A DNA stretch of 34,592 nt, taken from NCBI GenBank assembly GCA_004377365.1, contig SOHZ01000469.1:1-34592 (forward strand). The letters are read 5' to 3'. Shown here piece by piece: positions 1 to 8,634 of the stretch. Within the stretch, counting starts at the first letter, position 1; each line of letters opens with the position of its first letter. The notes under the pieces are model-generated. The model saw only the letters and a list, made by a program, of their open reading frames with translations. It was not told where the DNA came from and did not search any database. This DNA comes from Anaerolineales bacterium. GTDB taxonomy: Bacteria; Chloroflexota; Anaerolineae; E26-bin7. The position numbers and the translations under genes were made by a program.

Positions 1-72
1 AGCTATCGTGTTCTCCGAATAGCCCTTCTCCGCGACAAGGAAGTCAAGGAATTTCCTTATTTGCTCCTGCAT
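1..72 (-). CDS. Tyrosine recombinase (XerC/XerD family), N-terminal fragment
   Basis: The minus strand opens with ATG at 72-70 and encodes 24 residues (MQEQIRKFLDFLVAEKGYSE, then NTIA) before leaving the window at its left edge. This matches the start of the SAM-like core-binding domain of XerC/XerD recombinases, which resolve chromosome dimers or integrate elements; the family signature is a 'FLxFLxxEKGYSxNTI' helix. An AAGGAG ribosome site lies 8 nt upstream and a good promoter precedes it. The catalytic domain (R..HxxR..Y) is outside the window. A housekeeping Xer and a mobile-element integrase therefore cannot be told apart from this piece. Confidence 0.8.
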   Translation of the reverse strand, partial: MQEQIRKFLDFLVAEKGYSENTIA

Positions 73-98
73 GGCCAACACTCCTTTCTTGCACCCCT

Positions 99-127
99 AT
101 TGTACCATTAACTTTGCATAAAATCAA
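99..127 (-). promoter_or_regulatory. Sigma-70-type promoter of the recombinase gene
   Basis: On the minus strand, TTGATT (127-122) and TACAAT (104-99) are separated by exactly 17 bp. A TGG just before the -10 gives an extended -10. The promoter sits between the transpeptidase stop codon and the recombinase start. Confidence 0.65.
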
Positions 128-133
128 ATCTGG

Positions 134-1396
134 CTAGTAGTGCACCACCACCAGGGTGCCAGGGTTCCCGTCACTGGCCCGCACAGAGTTCTTGCCGGAG
201 GGCACAACAGGGCCAGACCACTCGTAGAGCCACCGGGCGTCCTCAGTCCGCAGGTTGACACAACCGTGGCTCATCGGTTGGCCAAAATTACTGTGCCAGT
301 AGGTACCGTGAAAGGAATAAGCTTTGTAGAAAAACATGACATAAGGGACATTGGGCAAGTAATAGCCGGGGCCGGACATGGCCTGAGAGCGGACCTTCAG
401 GTAGATATGGTAACGGCCTGTGACAGTGGGGGTCCAGCGAGTCCCGGTCGAGGCTAGCGCCCAGTAAACGGGTACGTCACCCTCATAAGCCGTCAGGCTT
501 TGGGAACTAAGGTTGATATCTATCCACCTGTTGGAAGCAGCAACTGGAGGCGATGTGGGGATGGGTGTCGGCGGCGGCGGTGTGGGGGTAGGAGGCTCCG
601 TCGCCACCATGGTCGGTGTAGCCGTCGGCTGAGGCGAGGGGGTATCTGTAGGAGGCGGAGTAAAGGTCGGTGTATCCGTAGGTCTCGCCGTTGGCGTGGG
701 ACTGGGCGTGAGCGTCTCGGTGGGTGTGGGGGTGTCGGTAGGCACCGGCGTATCTGTAGACGTGGGGGTAGGTGTATGTGTCAACGTGGGCGTCGGCGTA
801 TCCGTGGCTGTGGCTGTAAAGGTTGGGCGCAAGGTGGCCGTGAAGGTTGCAGTAGGCGCAGTGGTAGGCAACAATGCGGCCCTGACGGTCTGCTGGTCAT
901 CGCCTCCAACGAGGGCGAATAAGCCACCTACCAGAAAAGCTAAAATGCAGAGAAGCGTGGCCCCGCCGATGCTCGATATCAAACGCCGAGCTCGATGGGC
1001 TTTAACAGCTTCCTTGCCCCTGACGCGAACCGCCGAAGAAGTCAGGTCCACCGGACGTGGTGGGCCCTGACCCCGGCGACCAGCCTGCTCGAACCTCGTC
1101 ACCCGCTTGCGGGCCCAGCGGATGCCAGCCTTGGCGTATTCGTTCCGCGGATTGATGGTCAATACCCGAACCAAATAGGCCAGGCTCTCGCGGGGGGCAT
1201 CGGCCAGGCCAGCCTGCCAGAGGAGAGCCTGCTCGTTGTTCGGATCCATGTCCAAAACAGCAACAAAACAAGCACGGGCATCAGCCCGTCGGCCTACGTC
1301 CGCCGCGATGATGCCCAGCCTCAGCAAGTTCGAGATCTGATCCCCTTCTGGGGGAGATTTGAACCTCCTCTGTTGTGGGTTGCTCTCTTCAGACAT
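134..1396 (-). CDS. Membrane-anchored L,D-transpeptidase (YkuD domain) with TPR-like N-terminus
   Basis: The 420-aa protein has three parts. A cytoplasmic, TPR-like helical region covers about residues 20-100 and is followed by one membrane segment at about 139-164. A Thr/Pro-rich spacer runs from about 175 to 288. The C-terminal YkuD domain, about 290-418, carries [10 protein letters not shown] and the catalytic SHGCVNL motif (His377, Cys379). YkuD enzymes form 3-3 peptidoglycan cross-links or attach proteins to peptidoglycan outside the membrane. The Thr/Pro stalk would hold the catalytic domain away from the membrane. The ATG at 1396 has a GGTGGAGAG ribosome site at normal spacing and its own promoter. 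The cytosolic TPR-like part is unusual and may recruit a partner. The function is secure from the motif; the exact substrate is not known. Confidence 0.93.
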   Translation of the reverse strand: MSEESNPQQRRFKSPPEGDQISNLLRLGIIAADVGRRADARACFVAVLDMDPNNEQALLWQAGLADAPRESLAYLVRVLTINPRNEYAKAGIRWARKRVTRFEQAGRRGQGPPRPVDLTSSAVRVRGKEAVKAHRARRLISSIGGATLLCILAFLVGGLFALVGGDDQQTVRAALLPTTAPTATFTATLRPTFTATATDTPTPTLTHTPTPTSTDTPVPTDTPTPTETLTPSPTPTARPTDTPTFTPPPTDTPSPQPTATPTMVATEPPTPTPPPPTPIPTSPPVAASNRWIDINLSSQSLTAYEGDVPVYWALASTGTRWTPTVTGRYHIYLKVRSQAMSGPGYYLPNVPYVMFFYKAYSFHGTYWHSNFGQPMSHGCVNLRTEDARWLYEWSGPVVPSGKNSVRASDGNPGTLVVVHY

Positions 1397-1453
1397 TCAA
1401 AAGCTCTCCACCTGCCGTGAGAATCGCTGTCCGACTGGATTATGTCGTGTTTT

Positions 1454-1482
1454 ATCTTACCATAAAATCACCAATTTGACAA
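1454..1482 (-). promoter_or_regulatory. Promoter of the L,D-transpeptidase gene
   Basis: Minus strand TTGTCA (1482-1477), 17 bp, then TAAGAT (1459-1454) with an upstream TGG. It lies about 60 bp upstream of the ATG at 1396 and is divergent from the lipoprotein promoter. Confidence 0.6.
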
Positions 1483-1519
1483 ATCGGTCAGGAGCAGCCT
1501 TGGCCGTTTAGCACCCGAT

Positions 1520-1548
1520 TTGACAGTTGGGGCAAAATGTGCGATAGT
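1520..1548 (+). promoter_or_regulatory. Candidate promoter of the propeller lipoprotein
   Basis: TTGACA at 1520-1525, a 17-bp spacer and GATAGT at 1543-1548 (four of six consensus bases). The -35 is perfect but the -10 is weak, so it may need an activator. Transcription would start only a few bases before the GGAGG ribosome site at 1555-1559. Confidence 0.45.
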
Positions 1549-1568
1549 TTAGATGGAGGTAATGGACT

Positions 1569-4500
1569 ATGAAAGTGAAGGCAATGTTGTGGGGTTCGCT
1601 CCTGTTGGCCCTCGCGGCAGGCTGCGGGCTATCCAGAGCACCTTCGGAAATGGGGCAGGGGACGTCGGTCTCTGTTGTTGGCGGGTCTATCCCAGAGACG
1701 CGAATGGCCTCGCCTGCCAGCGGGACACAGGTTCCAACACCGACAGCCATAGCCTCTCCCACACCTGAGACCATGCCCATGCCGACCCATCAGGCCAAGA
1801 TGGCATTGCCTGCGGTGCTGACCCAGCTTTCCCTGGGCGTGCCAGCCGGTAACGGCTACTACCCAGAAAAGATGGCCGTCAATCCCAATACCCACCGCGT
1901 CTATGCGCACAATCAGACCGGCGAGAAGGGTATGGGACGGGTCTCGGTCATTGATGGGCAAACTCAAGAGATCGTTGCCACCATTGACGTGGGACTGAGC
2001 GGTTCCCCAGTAGGCAGGGTGGTCGTGGACGAGGCGGTCAACCGCGTGTATGTGATCAGTGGCGATGAGACTCTCTCTGTCATCAACGGAGCTACCAATG
2101 AGATACTGACGACCATTGATGGGGTTCAGGATATGGCGCTGGACCCGGCTGGTGGCATCGTATACGTGGCGGACGACTTCTCACTGCGAGTTCTGGACGG
2201 CGACGATTACCATGAGTTGCGACGGACCGGGCTGGCGTTGTCAGGGACCGTAGACCTGTTGGCCGTCAACCCGCCCGCCGACCGCCTCTATCTGGCCTGC
2301 TTGGGCACTGCGACTCTCGACATCATCTCGGCCAGCACTTTGGATATGATCACTACTATCCCTCTGGAGAGTCCGCTCCAGGACATGGCTGTCAACACCC
2401 TCACCAATCGCCTCTATGTGACCCTCAGCTCCCAGGGCCGCAACCAGGTCTTGGCTCTGGACGGAGACAACGGGAGTATCCTGGCCAGCCTGGCCATAGG
2501 TGATGAATACCAGTCCATCGTCTTGGCCGTGGATGAAGCGGCCGAGCGCCTCTACCTGGGCAAAGGGACCAGTGAAGAGCCAGGCGTAACCATCGTTGAT
2601 GGACGCACCATGAAGCCGATTGCCGAGCTACCGACGTCCACAAGCGTGTATGGCCTGGCTGTTGACCCCACTCTCAACCAACTCTACGCGGCTCAGACCT
2701 ACGAAAACCAGGTGCTGGTCTTCGACGTCGAGCGGGAGACCGCTGTGGCCAGGATCGCTACGGCCATCGAGTTGATGGACCTGGAGGTTGACCCTCAAGC
2801 CCAGCGACTGTACGCTACCGACAGCACCGATAGGTTGCACATCATTGATAGTACCAACTACGAGGAATTGGAGGTCATCCCTGGCCGTGGTTCCATGGCC
2901 CTCGACCAGGAACGGGGGCAGCTCTACGTCGGTGATGTCGAGGGCCAAGGCATTCAAATCCTCGACACTGGCAGCCATCAATCCATGGGTCTTATCCCCC
3001 AAGTGGGTAAGCCAGTCGTCAACCTGGTGACGGGCAGAGTCTACATCGTGGAGCACGGGGTCTACATTGCTGACCCCGAAGCGCAAGCCGTGCTCGGCGA
3101 GGTCGAGGGCCTCTCCGCCGGGCCGGAGCAGTTCTACTCCCCTTTTGCCCTCGATCTGACGGTTGATCCCCAGCGTGAGCTGCTTTACTTCATCGTCAAC
3201 AACAACACCCCCGGTTCCAACAATGGCAATTACCTCTACGTCTACGACGAGCCCACGCTCACCCGCGTCCTGACCGACACCGAGCGCAGCGTGCAGGCCG
3301 TTGACGTGGACCCGCTGACCGGGCTGGCCTACGTGACCCGTGTCTGGTTCGACCGGAGCTTTCTGAGCGTGCTGGAGGCAGGCGAGCGCTACGTGGCCCG
3401 CCTGGAGGGCGTCACGGGGCCAGTGCGGGTGGACCCGGCCGCCGGGCGCGTCTACCTGACCCAGAGCGGCTACGAGCTCACACGGCTGCTGGTCATTGAT
3501 GCCGAGACGGCCAGCCTGATGGCCACGGTGCTTTTGGAAGGAGACTTTGACCTGGACACTTTGGATCCAGCCACCGGTCGCCTCTACCTGCGCGGGCGAG
3601 GGGGACGCATCCTGGCCATGGCTCCCGACGGGGGGAGCTTCCCGTCTGCCTCCCCGCCCCGGCCGGTGGTGTTGCCGGCCAGCCCGATTCAGCAGATCGT
3701 GGCCTCCCCCAGCTCCGAAGAGAATGGCACCCTTTTCGTCATTGTGGAGACCAGGCTCTACAAATCCACCGATGGCGGGGAATCGTGGGGCTCGGTCGGT
3801 GGGGGCCTACCCCTTGATGGCTGGGTAGTCTCCCTGGCCCTGTCCCCAAACTACGCTGACGACCAGACCCTCTTCGCCGGGGTGTCCTCGGGCCTCACCG
3901 GGGGAGGCGTCTACAAATCCACCGACGGCGGGCACTCCTGGCGTCTGGCTTGCCTGGGGTTGAGCGACCTCCTCGTCCAGGGGATAGCTGTCTCTCCCGA
4001 CTACGCCGACGATGCCACGGTCTTTGCTCGTTCGTATCGGCAGGGACTCTTCCGCTCTACCGACGGCGGGGCTCACTGGACAGCCCTGGGGGAGCACTAC
4101 GCTGGTGAGCCGGAAAACCGCCGCCTGGGAACGCTGGCCCTTTCCCCCGCCTACGCCACCGATGGCATCCTGTGGGCTGGGATGAGCGGCCTGGACCGCA
4201 ATGCCCTCCTGGCCTCGACCGACGGTGGAGACACCTGGCAGGAGTTGATGAGGGGAGGGGCCGAGGCCCTGGCCCTGTCACCGGCTTTCACCGAAGATGG
4301 GACGGCCTTTGCTGCCTTCAGTGGGATCGGTTTGTTGCGTACCACAGACGGTGGGCATACGTGGGAAGCAGCCAACACGGGCCTGCTTTACGAGAACGCT
4401 GCTTTCACCGCTCTGGCCCTCTCGCCCTCATTCATCCAAAACCGGACCCTCTATGCTTTGCTTGCCTGGTGGGCCGAAGGCTTCGAGGCGGCGCACCTCT

Positions 4501-5684
4501 ACCGCTCCACTGACGGCGGTGACTCGTGGCAGGGGCTCCAGGCTGGCCTGCCCTCTGAGTCCAGAATCACAGCCCTGAGCCTTCTGGACGATGACTCCCT
4601 TCTCCTGGGCACTGAGGATGGGGGCGTCTACCACGTGGCTGTGGATGATCTGGACTGGGCAGCCGTGGTTGGGAAGGAAGGGACGGTCCAGCCTTACGAG
4701 GTGGACGTGAACGCGCTGGCCATCTCACCGGACTATGCCCAAGACCGGACCATCTACGCTGGCAGCGCCGCAGCAGGAGTGTTCCTCTCCACTGACGGGG
4801 GGTTGCATTGGCAAGAGGCGGGCTTCCCGGCACGGGGTAGCGACCCCGACCTCTTCCACCTGGCCCTTTCGCCGGATTACCCTCAAGACAGGACGCTTTT
4901 CGCCACGGCCGGCTGGCGACTCTATCGCTCGACCGATGGCGGAGGCTCCTGGCAGGCGATGGGGCGGGGGTTGCCGGCCGCCTTCCCCATCTCCGCCCTG
5001 GCTGTCTCGCCTGACTATGGTCGGGACAGGACCATCTATGCCGGGGGCAACTACCTCGTCCCGCGCATTTTCGTTTCCCCCGACGGTGGAGAGAGTTGGC
5101 AGGCGTCGGGGCAGGGGCTGCCCGAGTCTAGCTCTGGCATAGATGCCATCGCTTTATCCCCCGGCTACGCTATGGACCACACGGCCTATGCCTGGGTGAA
5201 GAACCGGGGCCTTTATCGCTCCACCGATGCAAGCGGTTCCTGGGAGCAAGCCTTTGAGGAGGAAGAGTGGTCGGTGCAGTCCCTGGTTCTCTCGCCCCGT
5301 TTCCCCACCGATGGGATGCTTTTCGTCGGCGCTCTCTTCGGCCAGTTGCACCAGTCCTTCGATGGTGGTTTCACCTGGCAGGATTTGAGCGCGGGCCTGC
5401 CGTCGGGCACGGTCTGGGTCAGGGCTTTGGTCCTCTCGCCGGATTCCGAAAACGATAGCACCCTTTTCGCTGGTCTCGATGAGGGCGTCATCAAATCCAC
5501 CGACGGCGGTCGCACCTGGCGGCCAGTCAACGCCGGGCTCCCTCTGAAAGACGACAGCAAACCGCCCTCAGTGCTCTCCCTGGCCATCTCGCCGGACTAT
5601 GCCAGCGACGGCACCCTCTTCGTGGGGTTGGTGGACTATGGCGTTTATAGATCGGTGGATGGGGGAGAGAACTGGGGGCGGTGA
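1569..5684 (+). CDS. Large lipoprotein with YVTN-type and BNR/Asp-box beta-propeller repeats
   Basis: This is a 1371-aa exported lipoprotein. The signal peptide ends in the lipobox LAAGC, followed by a Ser/Pro/Thr-rich tether to about residue 75. The first half (about 80-700) holds many repeats of the form 'DP..RLYV......L.VID......I', typical of YVTN/NHL-like beta-propellers. The second half has about 13 repeats of 'LALSPDYA.D.TLFAG...GVY.STDGG.SW', the Asp-box motif (S-x-D-x-G-x-x-W) of sialidase/sortilin/VPS10-like propellers. The protein ends right after the last Asp box, so no domain follows. Such proteins act at the cell surface in binding or adhesion; an enzyme activity cannot be assigned. 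The ATG at 1569 has GGAGG 9 nt upstream. There is no obvious terminator, and the next promoter starts 13 bp after the stop. Confidence 0.9.
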   Translation: MKVKAMLWGSLLLALAAGCGLSRAPSEMGQGTSVSVVGGSIPETRMASPASGTQVPTPTAIASPTPETMPMPTHQAKMALPAVLTQLSLGVPAGNGYYPEKMAVNPNTHRVYAHNQTGEKGMGRVSVIDGQTQEIVATIDVGLSGSPVGRVVVDEAVNRVYVISGDETLSVINGATNEILTTIDGVQDMALDPAGGIVYVADDFSLRVLDGDDYHELRRTGLALSGTVDLLAVNPPADRLYLACLGTATLDIISASTLDMITTIPLESPLQDMAVNTLTNRLYVTLSSQGRNQVLALDGDNGSILASLAIGDEYQSIVLAVDEAAERLYLGKGTSEEPGVTIVDGRTMKPIAELPTSTSVYGLAVDPTLNQLYAAQTYENQVLVFDVERETAVARIATAIELMDLEVDPQAQRLYATDSTDRLHIIDSTNYEELEVIPGRGSMALDQERGQLYVGDVEGQGIQILDTGSHQSMGLIPQVGKPVVNLVTGRVYIVEHGVYIADPEAQAVLGEVEGLSAGPEQFYSPFALDLTVDPQRELLYFIVNNNTPGSNNGNYLYVYDEPTLTRVLTDTERSVQAVDVDPLTGLAYVTRVWFDRSFLSVLEAGERYVARLEGVTGPVRVDPAAGRVYLTQSGYELTRLLVIDAETASLMATVLLEGDFDLDTLDPATGRLYLRGRGGRILAMAPDGGSFPSASPPRPVVLPASPIQQIVASPSSEENGTLFVIVETRLYKSTDGGESWGSVGGGLPLDGWVVSLALSPNYADDQTLFAGVSSGLTGGGVYKSTDGGHSWRLACLGLSDLLVQGIAVSPDYADDATVFARSYRQGLFRSTDGGAHWTALGEHYAGEPENRRLGTLALSPAYATDGILWAGMSGLDRNALLASTDGGDTWQELMRGGAEALALSPAFTEDGTAFAAFSGIGLLRTTDGGHTWEAANTGLLYENAAFTALALSPSFIQNRTLYALLAWWAEGFEAAHLYRSTDGGDSWQGLQAGLPSESRITALSLLDDDSLLLGTEDGGVYHVAVDDLDWAAVVGKEGTVQPYEVDVNALAISPDYAQDRTIYAGSAAAGVFLSTDGGLHWQEAGFPARGSDPDLFHLALSPDYPQDRTLFATAGWRLYRSTDGGGSWQAMGRGLPAAFPISALAVSPDYGRDRTIYAGGNYLVPRIFVSPDGGESWQASGQGLPESSSGIDAIALSPGYAMDHTAYAWVKNRGLYRSTDASGSWEQAFEEEEWSVQSLVLSPRFPTDGMLFVGALFGQLHQSFDGGFTWQDLSAGLPSGTVWVRALVLSPDSENDSTLFAGLDEGVIKSTDGGRTWRPVNAGLPLKDDSKPPSVLSLAISPDYASDGTLFVGLVDYGVYRSVDGGENWGR

Positions 5685-5697
5685 GCTGCGCTTGAAA

Positions 5698-5726
5698 TTG
5701 ACAAATCCAACCTGTTGGACTATAAT
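5698..5726 (+). promoter_or_regulatory. Perfect-consensus sigma-70 promoter
   Basis: TTGACA (5698-5703), exactly 17 bp, TATAAT (5721-5726): both hexamers and the spacer match consensus. The expected start of transcription is about 5733, two bases before the ATG at 5735 and 38 bases before the ATG at 5771. Confidence 0.85.
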
Positions 5727-5770
5727 CTAATCAAATGGACAATCAGCCCTATCAACTGGAGAATGAAGCC

Positions 5771-6319
5771 ATGATCTACGACAAGCTCTTCGCCACCAGC
5801 CACGCCCAGGTATTGCGTTTCCTGGCCCGCCATGTGGGTCGGTCATTCTATGAGCGGGAAATTGTGGAAAGCACTGCTGTCAGCCGGAGTGCTGTCAACC
5901 TGGCCGCCAACGCTCTTTATGAAGCAGGCTTCTTGAGGCGTGAGCGACGAGGAAGGATGAACTTTTATGCAGTCAACGACCGCCACCCCTTTGTGCGTCA
6001 GTTCAAGATACTCGATACCATTGCTCTGTTGGGGCCGCTTCTGACGCAACTGCAACCGTTGAGCCGTCGGATTGTGCTCTTTGGCAGTTGCGCTCAGGGC
6101 ACCGATGCGGCTGACAGCGATGTGGACCTGTTTGTCCTGACACCGGACCGCAGCCGAGTGATGGCCCTCATCAGCCACAACAGACTTGAGCGGCCAGTAC
6201 AGCCGGTGATCGTCAGCAACCAGGAACTGGCAACGATGAAGCAGAATGATCGCGCCTTCTACGAGCAGGTGCAACAAGGTATCGTCCTATGGGAGACGGT
6301 GGATGAACTGGCAACTTGA
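5771..6319 (+). CDS. Winged-helix / MNT-type nucleotidyltransferase-domain protein
   Basis: From this start the protein has 182 aa. Residues about 5-75 form a winged-helix DNA-binding domain (KLFATSHAQVLRFL...REIVESTAVSRSAVNLAANAL...). Residues about 95-180 form a minimal nucleotidyltransferase with GSCAQGTDAADSDVDLFVL, the GS-x9-D-x-D signature of pol-beta/MNT enzymes. The family includes antitoxins that AMPylate HEPN toxins, but no HEPN gene is adjacent; wHTH-NTase fusions also occur alone as regulators. I chose ATG 5771 because GGAGA lies 8 nt upstream and homologous wHTH proteins begin near 'M..KLF'. An alternative in-frame ATG at 5735 would give 194 aa on a nearly leaderless mRNA. The fold is clear; the target is unknown. 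Confidence 0.85.
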   Translation: MIYDKLFATSHAQVLRFLARHVGRSFYEREIVESTAVSRSAVNLAANALYEAGFLRRERRGRMNFYAVNDRHPFVRQFKILDTIALLGPLLTQLQPLSRRIVLFGSCAQGTDAADSDVDLFVLTPDRSRVMALISHNRLERPVQPVIVSNQELATMKQNDRAFYEQVQQGIVLWETVDELAT

Positions 6320-6348
6320 TTGACATCTAAGAGAATATGTTTTACAAT
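6320..6348 (+). promoter_or_regulatory. Strong promoter of the EF-G paralogue
   Basis: TTGACA (6320-6325), a 17-bp spacer, TACAAT (6343-6348). It starts immediately after the TGA of the nucleotidyltransferase gene and leaves an mRNA leader of about 80 nt. That leader includes an imperfect ATCAGC/CATAAGC-type direct repeat at about 6398-6422. Confidence 0.75.
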
Positions 6349-6437
6349 AGGGTAGAACGCGCGCATTGAGTTGCGTGAAGTTACATGGCGATAGGCCATC
6401 AGCTATCAGCCATAAGCCATCTGTTAAGGAGGATTTG

Positions 6438-8513
6438 ATGACGGATAGTTACAAGACCGAGCAGTTGAGGAACGTCGCCCTTATCGCTCACGGTAGCGCT
6501 GGCAAGACCTCGCTGGCCGAGGCCATGATCTTCGATACGGGGGCCACCAGCCGATTGGGTAAAGTAGAAGACGGGACCACCGTCTCTGACTATGACACCG
6601 AGGAGATCCGGCGCAAGATTTCGCTGAGCACCTCGATTGTACCCTGTGAGTGGAACGGCCACAAGATCAACGTGTTGGATACCCCCGGTTACATAGACTT
6701 TGTGGGCGAGGTTAAGGGAGCGGTCAGGGTTGCCGATGGAGCGATGGTAGTACTGGATGCCGTCTCCGGTGTCGAGGTGGGCACAGAACTGGTCTGGAGT
6801 TTCGCCGATGAGCAAAACCTGCCGCGCCTGGTCTTTGTCAACAAGATGGACCGCGAGAATGCCAATTTCACGCACACTCTGGAACAATTGGACAAAAAGT
6901 TTGAAGGGAACATGATTCCTGTCCAGTTGCCTGTAGGCAGCGAAAGCCAATTCAAAGGCGTGGTGGATTTGGTTTCCATGAAAGCCTACCTGGGCGATAA
7001 AGCTGAAGAGGGAGGGATACCAGCAGGCCTGGAAGACGAGGTAGAGGAATATCGTCTGCGTTTGATTGAAGCAGCGGCCGAAGGCGACGATGAATTGATC
7101 GTGAAATATCTGGAAGGGGAAGAGCTAACTGAGGGGGAAATCAAGCGCGGATTGGCAATCGGTGTCAAAAGCGGCAAGATAATCCCCGTCCTCTGTGGTT
7201 CGGCGATCCTGAACTTGGGCGTTCAGCCGCTGCTCCAGGCCATCATTGATTATTTCCCCTCACCGGCTGACCGCCCGGAGATTAAAGGGACGAATCCAGC
7301 TACTGGCGAAAAGGAAATCCTGGAGCCGACTCCCATGGCCCCTCTCTCAGTCATGGTCTTCAAGACTATCGCCGACCCCTATGTGGGCAAACTGACCTAT
7401 TTCCGCGTCTGCTCAGGAGCTATGGAATCCGATTCGCGTGTCTTTAACCCCCTCAGCGGCGAGGAGGAGCGCATTGGCCAGCTTTACCTTATACGGGGCA
7501 AGGAGCAAGAGCCAGTCAAGACAGTTCAGACGGGGGACATCGGCGGGGTGGCCAAGCTATCAGCCACGACCACTGGCCAGACCCTTTGTGATAAAGGACA
7601 TCCGATCGTTTTACCTTCCATCAGTTTCCCCAATCCCGTCTTCTCGGTGGCCGTTGTCCCCAAGACCAAAGCCGACCTGGATAAGATGGGCACAGCCCTG
7701 AACCGGCTGGTGGAGGAGGACCCGACTTTACGGGTGGAGCGTGAGCCGGGTACGGGTGAAACCATTCTCTCGGGCATGGGCGAGTCCCACGTGGACATTG
7801 CCACCCGGCGACTGAGCCAAAAGTTTGGGGTGGATATTTTGACCTCGATCCCCAAGGTGCCCTACCGGGAGACCATTACCAGAAAGTCTGAAGCCCAGGG
7901 CCGGCATAAAAAGCAAACCGGTGGCCGGGGACAGTTTGGGGATGTTTTCATCCGCTTCGAACCCCTGCCGCGTGGCTCTGGCTTTGAGTTTGCAGGCAAG
8001 ATCTTTGGCGGCGCTGTGCCCAAGGGGTTTATCCCTGCTGTGGAGAAAGGATTGAGGGAAATCATAAAGAAAGGGGTGCTGGCTGGTTATCCCACCGTGG
8101 ATTTCCGGGCCACTCTCTACGATGGCTCCTATCACCCGGTGGATTCCCAGGAAATCGCCTTCCGGCTGGCTGCCCAACTGGCTTTCAAAAAGGGCATCCC
8201 CGAGGCTGGCCCCGTGCTCCTGGAGCCCATCATGAGCGTAACCATCACCGTGCCCGAGGAATACATGGGCGATGTGCTGGGCGATCTCAACACCAAGAGA
8301 GCCCGGGTGCAGGGCATGGAGCAGCAACGGGGTAACAGCATCGTCACCGCCCAGGCGCCTCTGGCCGAGATGCAACGCTACGCCACCGACCTGCGCTCCA
8401 TCACTCAGGGGCGGGGCATTTTCTCTATGGAATTCTCACACTACGAAGAAGTGCCCGGCCATCTCGTGGAGAGCATCGTCGCTGAGACCAAGCGAGAGGC
8501 CGAGAAGGAATAG
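6438..8513 (+). CDS. Elongation factor G paralogue (EF-G2-like translational GTPase)
   Basis: The 691-aa protein has the full EF-G layout: G domain (P-loop AHGSAGKT, DTPGYIDF, NKMD), domain II, and domains III-V with the GRGQFGDV region and C-terminal YATDLRSITQGRG. Canonical EF-G has AHIDAGKTT and an 'RGITI' switch I. Here the P-loop is AHGSAGKTS and switch I reads RRKISLSTS, the pattern of the EF-G-like paralogue group rather than housekeeping FusA. EF-G drives GTP-dependent translocation on the ribosome; paralogues can be specialised for recycling, stress or slow translocation, and which applies here is not visible. ATG 6438 is chosen because TAAGGAGG ends 5 nt before it. A longer reading frame from 6366 has no support. 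A hairpin follows the stop. Confidence 0.9.
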   Translation: MTDSYKTEQLRNVALIAHGSAGKTSLAEAMIFDTGATSRLGKVEDGTTVSDYDTEEIRRKISLSTSIVPCEWNGHKINVLDTPGYIDFVGEVKGAVRVADGAMVVLDAVSGVEVGTELVWSFADEQNLPRLVFVNKMDRENANFTHTLEQLDKKFEGNMIPVQLPVGSESQFKGVVDLVSMKAYLGDKAEEGGIPAGLEDEVEEYRLRLIEAAAEGDDELIVKYLEGEELTEGEIKRGLAIGVKSGKIIPVLCGSAILNLGVQPLLQAIIDYFPSPADRPEIKGTNPATGEKEILEPTPMAPLSVMVFKTIADPYVGKLTYFRVCSGAMESDSRVFNPLSGEEERIGQLYLIRGKEQEPVKTVQTGDIGGVAKLSATTTGQTLCDKGHPIVLPSISFPNPVFSVAVVPKTKADLDKMGTALNRLVEEDPTLRVEREPGTGETILSGMGESHVDIATRRLSQKFGVDILTSIPKVPYRETITRKSEAQGRHKKQTGGRGQFGDVFIRFEPLPRGSGFEFAGKIFGGAVPKGFIPAVEKGLREIIKKGVLAGYPTVDFRATLYDGSYHPVDSQEIAFRLAAQLAFKKGIPEAGPVLLEPIMSVTITVPEEYMGDVLGDLNTKRARVQGMEQQRGNSIVTAQAPLAEMQRYATDLRSITQGRGIFSMEFSHYEEVPGHLVESIVAETKREAEKE

Positions 8514-8542
8514 GGAGCCAAGCTGAGCTAAACATAGGGAGA

Positions 8543-8577
8543 AAAGGCCCATCCATCCGAGTTGTGGATGGGCCTTT
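8543..8577 (+). terminator. Intrinsic terminator after the EF-G paralogue
   Basis: A perfect 13-bp inverted repeat (AAAGGCCCATCCA / TGGATGGGCCTTT) with a 9-nt loop, ending in a short T run. It starts 30 bp after the stop codon and separates EF-G from the kinase gene. Confidence 0.75.
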
Positions 8578-8634
8578 CAACCAGGAACTGGTAAAGGGAG
8601 GCAAGGATTGGCTCGCTGATCTAGGGGTGGTTCC

